Shown: positions 19,771 through 29,294, numbered from the stretch's first letter. The stretch is 64,000 nucleotides of DNA from Streptococcus porcinus (GCF_901542335.1 NZ_LR594036.1:2046001-2110000), one strand, 5' to 3'. The notes: a model not told the origin generated them from the letters alone. Program-made: numbers and translations.

Positions 19771-22212
19771 TTATTCTATGTCACATTTTATTTTGCCTTT
19801 GGTTAAACCAACTTTTAATTTATTTCCAGAAGATAACTGTCCCGAAAGGAGTAGCTCTGACAATTTATCCTCAACTTCTGTTTGAATCGTTCTTCGAAGA
19901 GGACGAGCCCCCATTTCAACATCATAACCTTTTTCAGATAGGTATTTAAGTGCAGACGGTTGGAATTTTAGAGTAATTCCCTTTTCTTTTAGGGTAGCAA
20001 TTAATGGTTTCACCATAATCCTAACTACTTGTTGCATATCTTCTTGACTTAAACTGTGGAAAACAACCTTTTCATCAATTCGATTAATAAATTCAGGACG
20101 ATAAGTTTTCTTTAGTTCTTCTAAAATCCGTTTTTCCATAGCTTGGTGATCGTGACTAATATCTCTAACACCAAAACCTACAGTCTTATCATCTCGAAGT
20201 GCTGTCGCACCTAAATTGCTGGTCATGATAATAATAGTATTCGTGAAGTCAACTTTGCGACCACGGGAATCTGTCAGCACACCGTCATCCAAAACTTGAA
20301 GAAGAACGTTGAAAATATCTGGGTGAGCTTTTTCAACTTCATCAAAGAGCAAAACGGAGTAAGGCCTATTCCTTACTTTTTCTGTCAATTCTCCACCCTC
20401 GTCATAGCCCACATATCCTGGAGGAGCACCATTAAGACGACTGGCTGAAAATTTTTCCATGTACTCTGACATATCGAAACGAATCAATGCTGATTCATCA
20501 TCAAATAAAACTTCAGCCAAGGCTTTCGCCAGCTCTGTTTTCCCAACACCTGTGGGACCTAGAAACATAAATGAACCAATTGGCCGTTTGCCAGTGCGAA
20601 TACCAGATTGGTTACGACGTATAGCCCTTGAAATAGCTGAAATAGCCTCGTCTTGACCAATAACGCGTTTGTGTAATTCTTCCTCTAAACGAAGGTATTT
20701 TTGGCTATCAGCTTGGCTAATTTTCTCAAGCGGTATGCCTGATAGTCTACTCAAAGTTGCCATAATATCATCTTCTGTAACTGGGGTTGGGTTGGGCTTT
20801 GTTTTCTGACCAGCCTTTAACAGACTAGCCACCTTTTTAAAATCCTTATCTAGGATAGCTTGATCAATAGGACTTAAAAGGGAGGGAGCCTCTTTTTTGA
20901 TTAGTCCCTGAACTGTTGCACTTGCCTCATCTAAGAGGTCTATAGCAGAATCTGGCAGGTTTTTGCTAGTTAAATAACGATGTGCAACTTTAACAGCCAC
21001 TTTGACAGCCTGATCAGAAATACCAACATTATGATACATCTCATAAGAAGATTTTAGACCAAGAAGAATTTGGTAAGCATCTTCAAGGCTTGGTTCTTCA
21101 ATTAAAATTTTAGCAAAACGACGAGATAGAGCTGCATCTTTTTCAATATGTTTTTGATATTCTTCCTGAGTTGTTGCACCTACCATATGTAGCGTTCCAC
21201 GAGACAAGGCTGGTTTCAAGATATTAGCTGCATCTAAGGTACTATCGATACCACTTCCAGACCCCATAATCGTATGTAATTCATCAACAAAAAGAATGAT
21301 TTTCCCATCAGCTTCGATATCATCTATTATTTGGTTCATCCGCTCTTCAAAATCACCACGAAAACGGGTTCCTGCAACCACACTCATCATGTCCAATTCC
21401 AAAACTCGCATCTCCTGCAATTCGTAGGGAATAGCCCCCTCGACAATTCGTTGAGCTAGTCCATACGCCAAAGCCGTTTTCCCAACACCCGCATCTCCGA
21501 CTAAGACCGGATTATTCTTGGTCTTGCGGCTCAATACCTGGACCATCCGAGTAATTTCTTTATCTCGACCAATCACCGGTTCTAAAAGTCCTTGACTGGC
21601 CATCTGCGTTAAGTCACGTGTGAAATCAGAAAGTTCACCTGCTGAACTTGCCGGTTTCATCATATCTGAGAAGGTCCCACCTGCTTTTGATTTTTTAGGT
21701 TTGCGTAATTCATAAATAGCTTTAATAGTCTCTTTACTATAGGCAGCCTGTCTTTCAATTGCTTTACGTAAATCAGAGATTTTCAACTCCCCTTGACCCT
21801 CATCTCGTAGTTTAAAACCAGCCATTTCAAGTAAACGTGCTGCCATCACATCAGGGTTCAATAATATTGCAAAAAGCACGTGTTCCGATCCCACTTCCTG
21901 GGCACCTGTTACTTGACGGATAGCATCTGAAAACTGGAGAATTTTTGTTAAAGTTCTAGACTGACCTTTTAAAGTCCATTCTTTCACATCATCATTTGGT
22001 GTTTGTCCCATAGCCAAAATAGCTGCCGCTTCATATTCTTCTATGGCAACTTTATCATCAAATTCATTGAAAACAAGTCCCGCGAGTGAATTGTTAACCA
22101 CAACCATTGCTAAAAGAAGATGCCAGGTTTCTAAATATTGGCTATCAAAGCGTGCAGCTTGATATTGAGCCTGCTTGAAAATTTCTTGCATTTTAAGTGA
22201 GTAATCTATCAT
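19771..22212 (-). CDS. clpC: ATP-dependent chaperone ClpC
   Basis: This is an 813-residue Hsp100 protein. It has an N-terminal Clp repeat domain ([19 protein letters not shown]) and two AAA+ domains with Walker A motifs [10 protein letters not shown] and [10 protein letters not shown]. The middle part is shortened compared with Bacillus ClpC. It unfolds proteins for ClpP. Its start overlaps the ctsR stop by one base. mcsA and mcsB, found in Bacillus between these genes, are absent, as is usual in streptococci. Confidence 0.97.
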   Translation of the reverse strand: MIDYSLKMQEIFKQAQYQAARFDSQYLETWHLLLAMVVVNNSLAGLVFNEFDDKVAIEEYEAAAILAMGQTPNDDVKEWTLKGQSRTLTKILQFSDAIRQVTGAQEVGSEHVLFAILLNPDVMAARLLEMAGFKLRDEGQGELKISDLRKAIERQAAYSKETIKAIYELRKPKKSKAGGTFSDMMKPASSAGELSDFTRDLTQMASQGLLEPVIGRDKEITRMVQVLSRKTKNNPVLVGDAGVGKTALAYGLAQRIVEGAIPYELQEMRVLELDMMSVVAGTRFRGDFEERMNQIIDDIEADGKIILFVDELHTIMGSGSGIDSTLDAANILKPALSRGTLHMVGATTQEEYQKHIEKDAALSRRFAKILIEEPSLEDAYQILLGLKSSYEMYHNVGISDQAVKVAVKVAHRYLTSKNLPDSAIDLLDEASATVQGLIKKEAPSLLSPIDQAILDKDFKKVASLLKAGQKTKPNPTPVTEDDIMATLSRLSGIPLEKISQADSQKYLRLEEELHKRVIGQDEAISAISRAIRRNQSGIRTGKRPIGSFMFLGPTGVGKTELAKALAEVLFDDESALIRFDMSEYMEKFSASRLNGAPPGYVGYDEGGELTEKVRNRPYSVLLFDEVEKAHPDIFNVLLQVLDDGVLTDSRGRKVDFTNTIIIMTSNLGATALRDDKTVGFGVRDISHDHQAMEKRILEELKKTYRPEFINRIDEKVVFHSLSQEDMQQVVRIMVKPLIATLKEKGITLKFQPSALKYLSEKGYDVEMGARPLRRTIQTEVEDKLSELLLSGQLSSGNKLKVGLTKGKIKCDIE

Positions 22213-22676
22213 TAATTGCTTCCCTTCCTGTCAATACGCTGTAGCAAACGATATAGCATACGCGCACGAATAGCAGATGCGTCTGCCCCTAGAACTTCAT
22301 CAGAGGCCATTGCTAAGATAACGTTCCCCTCGCGTTCAGTAATTAAATGTTCATCAAATAATAATTGAATAGAATCAGTAAAAACAACTTCACTCACCTG
22401 CTGACCAATATTTGCAGTTAAATTGCCAATGAGATGGTGTTTGTCTGAAAAGTGCACTTTAGCAATTCGAATATAGCCACCGCCACCCCGCTTACTCTCA
22501 ACTTCATATCCCCGACTTTCAGTGAAACGGGTTTTAATAACATAATTAATCTGACTTGGTACCACTTGAAAAGAATCTGCTAATAGGGAACGTTTAATTT
22601 CGGCAATCCCCGATTGAGCTAATAACTCTTTGATATATTCCTCAATGCTATCCGATGTGTTTTTTGTCGGCATCAA
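22212..22676 (-). CDS. ctsR: Transcriptional repressor CtsR
   Basis: This is a 154-residue repressor of class III heat-shock genes. The DNA-binding winged helix includes SQINYVIKTRFTESRGYEVESKR and the GGGGYIRI wing, whose glycine-rich loop senses heat. It precedes clpC with a one-base overlap. A CtsR box in its own promoter indicates autoregulation. The start could be either of two adjacent ATG codons; the first is used. Confidence 0.96.
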   Translation of the reverse strand: MMPTKNTSDSIEEYIKELLAQSGIAEIKRSLLADSFQVVPSQINYVIKTRFTESRGYEVESKRGGGGYIRIAKVHFSDKHHLIGNLTANIGQQVSEVVFTDSIQLLFDEHLITEREGNVILAMASDEVLGADASAIRARMLYRLLQRIDRKGSN

Positions 22677-22701
22677 CTCACCCCTTCATTTCTACTCAAT
22701 T

Positions 22702-22751
22702 TTTGACTAAAACTGACTTTTATTATAACAAATTGCAGATGTGAAAAGCAA
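22702..22751 (-). promoter_or_regulatory. ctsR-clpC promoter with CtsR box
   Basis: On the minus strand TTGCTT (22746-22751) and TATAAT (22722-22727) are 18 bp apart. Just downstream, 22702-22718 reads AGTCAGT-TTT-AGTCAAA, a CtsR box with one good and one weaker heptad. This fits CtsR autorepression. Confidence 0.7.
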
Positions 22752-22793
22752 ATCTTTGTTTGCTAAAACAATCTCTTTGGTTCATATAGACAC

Positions 22794-22820
22794 AAAAAAG
22801 GCAGAAACTAGTCCGCCTTT
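22794..22820 (-). terminator. csp terminator
   Basis: AAAGGC pairs with GCCTTT around an imperfect middle, followed by six T on the minus strand after the cold-shock gene. Confidence 0.75.
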
Positions 22821-22844
22821 TCTTTATCTATTGTTCATTACTGA

Positions 22845-23048
22845 TTAAGATAATTTAGTGATATTCACTGCTTGAGGGCCACGTTGACCTTCTTCAACAT
22901 CAAATTCAACTTTTTGACCTTCATCTAAAGTTTTGAAACCATCAGACTGAATTGCTGAAAAATGTGCGAAGACATCTTGACCTTCCTCAGTTGAGATAAA
23001 ACCGAAACCTTTTTCAGCGTTAAACCATTTAACTGTACCTTGTGCCAT
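22845..23048 (-). CDS. Cold-shock protein
   Basis: This 67-residue cold-shock domain protein has the RNP motifs KGFGFIS and VFAHF and binds single-stranded nucleic acid as an RNA chaperone. The start [10 protein letters not shown] at 23048 fits the family; a second ATG two codons upstream is also usable. The gene has its own TTGACA-N17-TAAACT promoter and a leader of about 93 bases, as usual for cold-regulated csp messages. Confidence 0.95.
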   Translation of the reverse strand: MAQGTVKWFNAEKGFGFISTEEGQDVFAHFSAIQSDGFKTLDEGQKVEFDVEEGQRGPQAVNITKLS

Positions 23049-23147
23049 ATACATCCACTTCCTTTCTAATAAAGCTATTGTGTAAAACTAGAGAGAAATG
23101 AAGATGTTAAAACACAAATATTTACTCAAAAACTAATTTACAATCCC

Positions 23148-23176
23148 AGTTTAACAGAGAATAAGGGTATTGTCAA
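23148..23176 (-). promoter_or_regulatory. csp promoter
   Basis: TTGACA (23171-23176) and TAAACT (23148-23153) lie 17 bp apart on the minus strand, predicting a leader of about 93 bases. Confidence 0.75.
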
Positions 23177-23395
23177 GGCAAAACATTAAAACTCCTTTAA
23201 AACTTTAAAAAATAAATTAAATAGAAAGCGTTTAACTAGATCAAGGTAGTTTTTAGTTGAGTTTCTCCTCTCTCTAGGCTAAAATGTGTTGTATAAAGAA
23301 GTCACTATTTTTAACAGCTCAAAGTCATTAATTTCTTTGAGATAATTAATGAAAAATTAAGCGAATTGCTAAAATAGGCGATTATAGGAGAGAAC
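23177..23395. other. Intergenic region between csp and the 23396 gene
   Basis: About 220 bp of AT-rich DNA with divergent genes on either side. It contains a weak palindrome (CATTAATTTC...AATTAATG near 23329-23351) and an AAAGCGTTT sequence that falls short of a cre consensus. No gene is seen. Confidence 0.45.
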
Positions 23396-23665
23396 ATGTC
23401 CAACACCAACTTAGTAGACCGCATTCAAACTATGCGTCAAAAATATATTAACAATTACCCTACAGAGAAACTAAAGGCAGATTACACCTGTTCAGATATC
23501 AGAAAAGCTAAAAAATTAAAAAAGAAGCTTATTGCTCTTGAAAAAGAACGTTGCCACAAATTAATTGAACATATTGATGTCACTGAGATTGACCAAAAAA
23601 TTGCTATTTTAAAAAATAACTACATTAATGAAAGTCAGTCATCTCATAAACAGGAAAAATCTTAA
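23396..23665 (+). CDS. Small lysine-rich hypothetical protein upstream of the antiporter
   Basis: I do not recognise this 89-residue protein. It is highly basic and predicted helical, with Lys-rich stretches (IRKAKKLKKKLIALEKERCHK) but no signal peptide or membrane segment. AGGAGAGAAC precedes the start. It ends two bases before the antiporter gene, so the two form an operon and it may act with it. A chorismate-mutase-like or coiled-coil fold is possible but not shown. Confidence 0.7.
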   Translation: MSNTNLVDRIQTMRQKYINNYPTEKLKADYTCSDIRKAKKLKKKLIALEKERCHKLIEHIDVTEIDQKIAILKNNYINESQSSHKQEKS

Positions 23666-23667
23666 TC

Positions 23668-25737
23668 ATGCCAATAGCTATAATTGTCATCACCTTTTTA
23701 CTTTCCCTCATCTTATCCAACGTTATTAATCGTATTATTCCTCAGATACCTTTACCCGCTATACAACTCTTTTTTGGTATTCTATTTGGAATTTTTAGCA
23801 AAGATCAAGCTTTAATTCTAAACCCTGAGCTTTTTCTAGCTTTTGTTATCGCACCTTTAAACTTTCGTGAAGGTCAAGAAAGTGATGTTAAAAGTTTTCT
23901 AAAGTCACGCAATCTGGTTTTATTCCTTATCTTGCCTACTGTTTTTTTAACCACTATTCTTATGGGGCTCAGTATTAAGGCCTTACTTCCTGTAGAATTA
24001 CCCCTTGCTCTATGTTTTGCTATGGGGGCTTCTTTAGCCCCAACTGACGCCGTAGCCTTCTTATCCCTTGCTAAGCGTTTTAAGTTTCCTAATCAAATCA
24101 AAAATATTCTTACTTCCGAAGGGCTTTTAAATGACGCTAGTGGTCTAGTTGCTTTTCAGTTTGCCCTCATTGCTCTTACTACAGGCTATTTTTCTCTGAC
24201 AAAAGCAGGGCTCCAATTATTAATTTCCATTGTCGGAGGGTTAGCTGTTGGTATCATCTTTGCATTATTAAATAGAATCTTTTTGTCTATCCTAGAAAAA
24301 TATGACGCTGCCGATGTTACAGGAGCTCTATTACTTGAGTTAACTCTTCCTTTCGTTGTTTACTTTATTGCTCATGTGTTAAATGTTTCAGGTATTATTG
24401 CAGTTGTTATTGCTGGGGTTATGCAAGCCAACCGACTTAAAAAAGTTACCTTATTCGATGCACAAGTTGATCGTGTGACAACAATTATCTGGGAGACTAT
24501 AAATTTTATGTTAAATGGTCTTGTCTTTATGATATTTGGCATGGAATTAGCTCAATTTACTAGTCCCGCAATCGCTAATCCAAACTATAGCAATGTTTCC
24601 CTCTTTCTACTGGTTTTTGCCCTCACTGCGATTCTATTCCTCATTCGTTACGTGTTAATCTTCAGTTATTTTTGGATAAGGAGTCTAAAGACTCGTAAAA
24701 GTATTCAAAAATACTGGAAACATATCAACCTTCTAACAGTTTCTGGTGTTAAAGGAAGTGTCTCTATCGCTATCATTTTATTGCTCCCAAAATTGACTGG
24801 AGTTCAAAATAGCATCGCTTTATTTATTGTCGGTTCAGTGACCTTGTTGAGTTTTTTGAGTGGCTTGCTTATTCTTCCTAAACTAGCACCTTTAGTGACC
24901 ACATCTCAAAATCTTGTAACTAAAATCGCACTCTTGACAGATGTTTTACAGAACCTAGCGATGGAGAGTAGAACAGCACCAGCTAACCAAGCAGCACTCT
25001 ACTACGTCATGGACAGTTATAATAATAGAATTGAAAACCTAATTTTGGAGCAAGAGCCCAATAATGTCAAAGAAGAATTAGCGGAATTACAGTTGCTCAC
25101 CCTAACAATTGAAAGCGAAGGCTTAGAGCATGCTTACAAACAAAAGAAAATCAATATCATCGAGTACCGTGTCTACCAGAATTACATAAAATTACTTGAA
25201 AGACAGGTTAATCGTAGCTTTATCTCAAGTTTCAGCTACACAATTACTATTCTTTTACGCGTTTTACGTCATCTTTTACGAGAACTCCTTTCCTTTGGAG
25301 GGCGAAATGATAGAGTATCAACCACTTTCAGACAAGGAACACATCTTTCGCAGGAGAACCGAGATCATCTAACGGAATTGTATTTAGACAATACCGAGCT
25401 TATTATGGAAACTTTAGAAGATTTAGAAGGATTCTACACAACATCACTGGTTGATTTTCTGCAAAATCAACGCCTCCAAAAAGCAGAACTAATTAAATCT
25501 GGTTTATTTGTGGAACGCGTTATTGCCAATTTTATTCCCGATATTAGCGGGGAAAGATTGCATGGGTATTATCTAGAAAGACAGTTTATTTCTAATTATG
25601 AACAGCGAGGTGAACTAACAGCTAAAGAAGCTCAAGCCTTACGTGATGAAGTTAATGAACTAGAAAGTTATTCCTTACGCGAGAGCTCCCCCAACTTTGC
25701 CTACGACCTTATTAAATATCGACACACAACGAAGTGA
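23668..25737 (+). CDS. CPA1-type Na+/H+ antiporter
   Basis: This is a 689-residue protein. The first 420 residues have about 12 membrane segments with CPA1 features: FREGQES in the early loop, GASLAPTDAVAF with the ion-binding Asp, and EGLLNDASGLV. The last 270 residues form a cytoplasmic, mostly helical regulatory tail. It likely exchanges Na+ or K+ for H+ across the membrane for pH or salt balance. Ion specificity cannot be read. It is coupled to the small gene upstream. Confidence 0.88.
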   Translation: MPIAIIVITFLLSLILSNVINRIIPQIPLPAIQLFFGILFGIFSKDQALILNPELFLAFVIAPLNFREGQESDVKSFLKSRNLVLFLILPTVFLTTILMGLSIKALLPVELPLALCFAMGASLAPTDAVAFLSLAKRFKFPNQIKNILTSEGLLNDASGLVAFQFALIALTTGYFSLTKAGLQLLISIVGGLAVGIIFALLNRIFLSILEKYDAADVTGALLLELTLPFVVYFIAHVLNVSGIIAVVIAGVMQANRLKKVTLFDAQVDRVTTIIWETINFMLNGLVFMIFGMELAQFTSPAIANPNYSNVSLFLLVFALTAILFLIRYVLIFSYFWIRSLKTRKSIQKYWKHINLLTVSGVKGSVSIAIILLLPKLTGVQNSIALFIVGSVTLLSFLSGLLILPKLAPLVTTSQNLVTKIALLTDVLQNLAMESRTAPANQAALYYVMDSYNNRIENLILEQEPNNVKEELAELQLLTLTIESEGLEHAYKQKKINIIEYRVYQNYIKLLERQVNRSFISSFSYTITILLRVLRHLLRELLSFGGRNDRVSTTFRQGTHLSQENRDHLTELYLDNTELIMETLEDLEGFYTTSLVDFLQNQRLQKAELIKSGLFVERVIANFIPDISGERLHGYYLERQFISNYEQRGELTAKEAQALRDEVNELESYSLRESSPNFAYDLIKYRHTTK

Positions 25738-25757
25738 CCTCCTCACTTCGTTTTTTT
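25729..25757 (+). terminator. Antiporter gene terminator
   Basis: ACGAAGTGA and TCACTTCGT form a perfect nine-base stem around a five-base loop, followed by seven T. It overlaps the stop codon. Confidence 0.9.
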
Positions 25758-25901
25758 GAGCAAATCAACTGAAGTACCACTAGTTAGTTGTAAAATAGAA
25801 TTACGATAACTACTACTAGTACATGTATCAGAAAAGAGCTTCTAAGCAGGACAAATTCAAATCTATTTTTGATACTAAACGACAATATTAAGGAGGTTAT
25901 T

Positions 25902-26187
25902 ATGAAAACGATTAGACACTTTCACCATATTAGCGTCAATGTTTAAGATGCTCGAAAAAATTTAGACTTTTACAGAGATATCTTACAATCAAGTTTCGTT
26001 AAAAAATTTAACTTCAATGACCCAAGTGATTATCATCACTATTTTGCTAACCAAGAAGCAGAGCCTGTACAGCTTCCTTAACCACACTAACTTGAATGTT
26101 ATAACAATCCGTAATCGTAAGTATTTCAAATCCATCTATTTTCGTGAGCTCGGCAAAGTTATTTTTGAATTGGCAACTCAAGAAGCA
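25902..26187 (+). pseudogene. Broken ring-cleaving dioxygenase/glyoxalase-family gene
   Basis: A strong ribosome binding site (AAGGAGG) precedes ATG at 25902. The frame reads MKTIRHFHHISVNV, a TAA stop, then DARKNLDFYRDILQS and DPSDYHHYF, all typical of VOC-fold ring-cleaving dioxygenases. Another frame later gives RKYFKSIYFRELGKVIFELA, the family's metal-site segment. A stop codon, a frameshift and an internal deletion of roughly 150 codons make it a remnant. Intact members bind a metal through His and Glu residues. Confidence 0.75.
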
Positions 26188-26303
26188 GTTCTAACAATTG
26201 TTAAAAAAACAATTGAATTACTTAAACTATACCGAGCTAAATATTTTAAAGAAAATGCATTGAATCGACTTGTAATAAATTAATTAAGTAGCTTGTTGGG
26301 CAT

Positions 26304-26471
26304 CTAGTTCACAATCACTCACTAAGACATATATATGCTTCCTTTCTTATTCTGAAAGGCATTGACTTGATATCCATCTCACAACTACTTGGTCATGAGA
26401 ACTTAAATATTACCTTAAAAGTGTATGCCCACCAACTAGATAAACTCAAACAAAAGAATAATCAAGCGTGA
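26304..26471 (+). pseudogene. C-terminal remnant of a tyrosine integrase
   Basis: Translation in one frame gives SLRHIYASFLILKGIDLI, then SISQLLGHENLNITLKVYAH, ending KQKNNQA and a TGA at 26469. This is the C-terminal catalytic part of a phage/ICE-type tyrosine recombinase: the RxxH box, the LGH box and the nucleophile Tyr in VYAH. The N-terminal domains are missing. The fragment reads toward the 3' end of tRNA-Cys 130 bp away, which suggests a lost element once integrated there. Confidence 0.8.
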
Positions 26472-26542
26472 AAAGATATCTTTGGAAATTTGACCGACTT
26501 TTGACCGATTTAATTTCCTTTTTATACCCTTAGCAAAAATTA

Positions 26543-26566
26543 AAAACCTTGATTTATCAAGGTTTT
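26543..26566 (+). terminator. Hairpin between the integrase remnant and tRNA-Cys
   Basis: A perfect ten-base stem (AAAACCTTGA with TCAAGGTTTT) has a four-base loop. The stem is identical to the outer stem of the tsf terminator at 31241-31323. The T run is short, so efficiency is uncertain. Confidence 0.65.
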
Positions 26567-26601
26567 AGAGAGTTTTAAAAATGTCTTAAGATATTAAAAA
26601 A

Positions 26602-26672
26602 AGGCGGTAGACGGATTTGAACCGACGATCAAGCTTTTGCAGAGCCGTGCCTTACCACTTGGCTATACCGCC
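26602..26672 (-). tRNA. tRNA-Cys (GCA)
   Basis: The minus strand folds as a 71-base cloverleaf. The acceptor stem pairs GGCGGTA with TACCGCC. The anticodon loop reads CTGCAAA with anticodon GCA (Cys), and the TTCAAAT T-loop is present. CCA is not encoded. It stands alone between the integrase remnant and ahpC. Confidence 0.95.
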
Positions 26673-26817
26673 ACGACAATAGCTATTTTACCTCAATTGT
26701 AGGGAAAGGTCAAGATAAAATTTCCCTATCACTTTTTTAAAAATTTTTTCTAATCATATTTAAAACTTTTAGAATTCATTAGTCCAAAAAAGCTTAATTC
26801 TACACCGTTTGGAAGCA

Positions 26818-26916
26818 TTATAATTAAAATAAACTTATTAACTGGTTAATTTTCTGATAATTCACCAAAAATGCAAGGGCTTTCTTTTAGACTTTTGGGA
26901 AATCTTTTCCTATAAT
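26818..26916 (+). promoter_or_regulatory. ahpCF promoter and PerR-like box
   Basis: TAGACT (26888-26893) and TATAAT (26911-26916) are 17 bp apart, predicting a 33-base leader. Upstream at 26818-26832, TTATAATTAAAATAA matches the PerR box TTATAATNATTATAA at 13 of 15 positions, but AT-richness makes chance matches likely. Confidence 0.5.
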
Positions 26917-26955
26917 ACATGTATAAAATAAAATAATAATATGGAGGTTCTTTAT

Positions 26956-27519
26956 ATGTCTTTAATCGGAAAAGAAATGGTTGAATTTTCAGCCGACGCT
27001 TATGTAAATGGTGAATTTGTTAAGGTGAGCACCGAGGATATCAAAGGAAAATGGGCAGTCTTCTGCTTCTATCCTGCTGATTTCTCTTTTGTCTGCCCAA
27101 CTGAGTTAGGTGATCTTCAAGAACAGTATGAAACATTAAAATCTTTAGATGTGGAAGTTTATTCTGTGTCTACAGACACTCACTTTGTCCATAAAGCATG
27201 GCATGACGATTCTGATGTTGTCGGCACAATTACGTATACAATGATTGGTGACCCTTCTCATAACATCTCACGTGCTTTTGAGGTATTAGATGAAGAAAAT
27301 GGTCTTGCCCAACGCGGAACCTTTATCATTGATCCTGATGGCATTATTCAAATGGTAGAAATTAACGCTGATGGCATTGGCCGTGATGCAAGTACACTAA
27401 TTGATAAAATTCGTGCCGCTCAATATGTTCGCCAACACCCAGGTGAAGTTTGTCCAGCCAAATGGAAAGAAGGGGCTGAAACCTTAACACCTAGCCTTGA
27501 CCTCGTTGGTAAAATTTAA
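26956..27519 (+). CDS. ahpC: Alkyl hydroperoxide reductase peroxiredoxin subunit
   Basis: This is a 187-residue typical 2-Cys peroxiredoxin. The peroxidatic cysteine is Cys47 in FSFVCPTE and the resolving cysteine is Cys166 in GEVCPAKW. It reduces hydrogen peroxide and organic peroxides and is recycled by AhpF. The start [10 protein letters not shown] at 26956 is chosen; an ORF start at 26941 would consume the GGAGG ribosome binding site. ahpF follows 33 bp downstream. Confidence 0.97.
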   Translation: MSLIGKEMVEFSADAYVNGEFVKVSTEDIKGKWAVFCFYPADFSFVCPTELGDLQEQYETLKSLDVEVYSVSTDTHFVHKAWHDDSDVVGTITYTMIGDPSHNISRAFEVLDEENGLAQRGTFIIDPDGIIQMVEINADGIGRDASTLIDKIRAAQYVRQHPGEVCPAKWKEGAETLTPSLDLVGKI

Positions 27520-27552
27520 TAACTAACTTCAAATTTTCAAAGGAGGTAACAA

Positions 27553-29085
27553 ATGGCATTAAGCCCAGATATAAAAACACAACTCAATCAATACTTAGCT
27601 ATGTTGGAATCTGATATTCAGTTGCAAGCTCACCTAGGTGATGATGAGCAGTCAAAAAAAATGCAAGAATTTTTAGAAGAGATTGTTGCTATGTCAGACC
27701 ATATTTCACTTGAATCCTCAGACCTAGATCGCATCCCTAGTTTCAGCATTGCTAAAAAAGGAGAGCAAGCCCGCGTTACTTTTGCAGGCATCCCATTAGG
27801 TCATGAATTTACATCATTTATTTTAGCTCTTTTGCAAGTATCTGGTAGACCTCCCAAAGTGGATCAAGAAATCATCGACCGTATCAAATCCATTGATAAA
27901 CCGATGCATTTTGAAACCTACGCTAGCCTTAGCTGCCACAACTGCCCGGATGTCGTTCAAGCCTTTAATATCATGGCTGTTCTTAACCCAAATATCACAC
28001 ACACTATGATTGAAGGGGGGATGTTCCAAGATGAAGTCAAGGAAAAAGGCATTATGTCTGTTCCTGCTGTCTTCTTTGAAAATGAACTCTTCCATTCTGG
28101 CCGTGCAACCATTGATCAACTCTTAGAGAAAATTGCTGGTCCTCTGTCAGAAGAAGTTTTCTCTAATAAAGAAACCTACGATGTCTTAGTTATTGGTGGA
28201 GGTCCAGCGGGCAATAGCGCAGCAATTTATGCAGCACGTAAAGGCCTTAAAACAGGACTTCTTGCTGAAACTTTTGGTGGCCAAGTGATGGAAACTGTCG
28301 GCATTGAAAATATGATTGGCACCCTCTATACCGAAGGACCTCAATTAATGGCTCAAATTGAAGAGCACACAAAATCTTACAAAGTTGATATTATTAAATC
28401 ACAGCTGGCGACTAAGATTGAGAAAAAAGAGCTTGTCGAAGTCTCATTAGCCAACGGCGCTGTCTTAACAGCTAAAACGGCTATTCTGGCTCTGGGTGCT
28501 AAATGGCGGAATGTGAATGTTCCCGGTGAAGAAGAATTTCGAACCAAAGGTGTTACCAATTGTCCGCATTGTGATGGCCCACTATTCGAAGGAAAAGATG
28601 TGGCTGTCATCGGGGGAGGTAACTCCGGCCTAGAGGCAGCTCTCGATTTGGCGGGCATATGTAAGCACGTTACAGTTCTTGAGTTCTTACCTGAACTTAA
28701 GGCTGATCAAGTTCTTCAGGATCGCGCAGCAAAAACAAACAACCTTACTATCATTAAAAACGCTGCTACCAAAGAAATCCTCGGCCAAAATCATGTTACT
28801 GGTATTGATTACACTGACCGTGAAACTGGTAAAGATGCTCATGTTGACGTGGAAGGCATCTTCGTGCAGATTGGTCTCTTACCAAATACTGAATGGCTTA
28901 AAGATAGTGGCATTGAGCTAACAGATCGAGGCGAAATTATTGTTGATGGACATGGTGCAACTAATATCCCTGGTATCTTTGCTGCTGGTGATTGTACCAA
29001 CTCAGCATATAAACAAATCATTATTTCAATGGGATCTGGAGCTACAGCTGCTATTGGAGCTTTTGATTATCTCATTCGTCAATAA
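27553..29085 (+). CDS. ahpF: Alkyl hydroperoxide reductase flavoprotein subunit
   Basis: This is a 510-residue NADH-dependent flavoprotein. The N-terminal double-thioredoxin domain has Cys128/Cys131 (SCHNC). The FAD-binding motif is VIGGGPAGNSAA. The redox pair Cys337/Cys340 (CPHC) and an NAD-binding GGGNSGLEAA follow. It passes electrons from NADH to AhpC. AGGAGG precedes the start. A terminator follows. Confidence 0.97.
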   Translation: MALSPDIKTQLNQYLAMLESDIQLQAHLGDDEQSKKMQEFLEEIVAMSDHISLESSDLDRIPSFSIAKKGEQARVTFAGIPLGHEFTSFILALLQVSGRPPKVDQEIIDRIKSIDKPMHFETYASLSCHNCPDVVQAFNIMAVLNPNITHTMIEGGMFQDEVKEKGIMSVPAVFFENELFHSGRATIDQLLEKIAGPLSEEVFSNKETYDVLVIGGGPAGNSAAIYAARKGLKTGLLAETFGGQVMETVGIENMIGTLYTEGPQLMAQIEEHTKSYKVDIIKSQLATKIEKKELVEVSLANGAVLTAKTAILALGAKWRNVNVPGEEEFRTKGVTNCPHCDGPLFEGKDVAVIGGGNSGLEAALDLAGICKHVTVLEFLPELKADQVLQDRAAKTNNLTIIKNAATKEILGQNHVTGIDYTDRETGKDAHVDVEGIFVQIGLLPNTEWLKDSGIELTDRGEIIVDGHGATNIPGIFAAGDCTNSAYKQIIISMGSGATAAIGAFDYLIRQ

Positions 29086-29091
29086 TATTAA

Positions 29092-29128
29092 AAATCAGTC
29101 CTGAACTAAGCTGAGGGCTGGTTTTTTT
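29092..29128 (+). terminator. ahpCF terminator
   Basis: ATCAGTCCT pairs with AGGGCTGGT (with G-U pairs) around an eleven-base loop, followed by seven T, right after the ahpF stop. Confidence 0.8.
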
Positions 29129-29147
29129 GTCATAAAGTAGAATCCCC

Positions 29148-29176
29148 TTGCTTTTCCCTGCCTTTTTTGTTAGAAT
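29148..29176 (+). promoter_or_regulatory. rpsB promoter
   Basis: TTGCTT (29148-29153) and TAGAAT (29171-29176) are 17 bp apart. The predicted start near 29183 leaves a leader of about 112 bases. Confidence 0.7.
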
Positions 29177-29182
29177 AGGTTT

Positions 29183-29294
29183 GTCGTTTGTCGACAAATA
29201 CTCATCTCTTATCGATTGTGGGCTTGTTGCCTTCGGGTTAGTCTGCAAGTCAACGTAAGGGAGAGGAAAAAACATTATAAAGGAGAAACTACTC
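29183..29294 (+). promoter_or_regulatory. Structured rpsB leader, possible S2 autoregulatory element
   Basis: The leader holds short inverted repeats (TTGTCG with CGACAA near 29178-29197) and a C/T-rich to G/A-rich pairing region ending in GTAAGGGAGAGG. Many bacteria control rpsB by S2 binding to a leader structure. Whether this leader belongs to that class is inference. Confidence 0.4.

Noticed and set aside
26485..26506. Tandem TTGACCGA repeats considered as an attachment core
   Set aside because: Two eight-base copies within 22 bp cannot be tied to the tRNA 3' end, so no att site is claimed.
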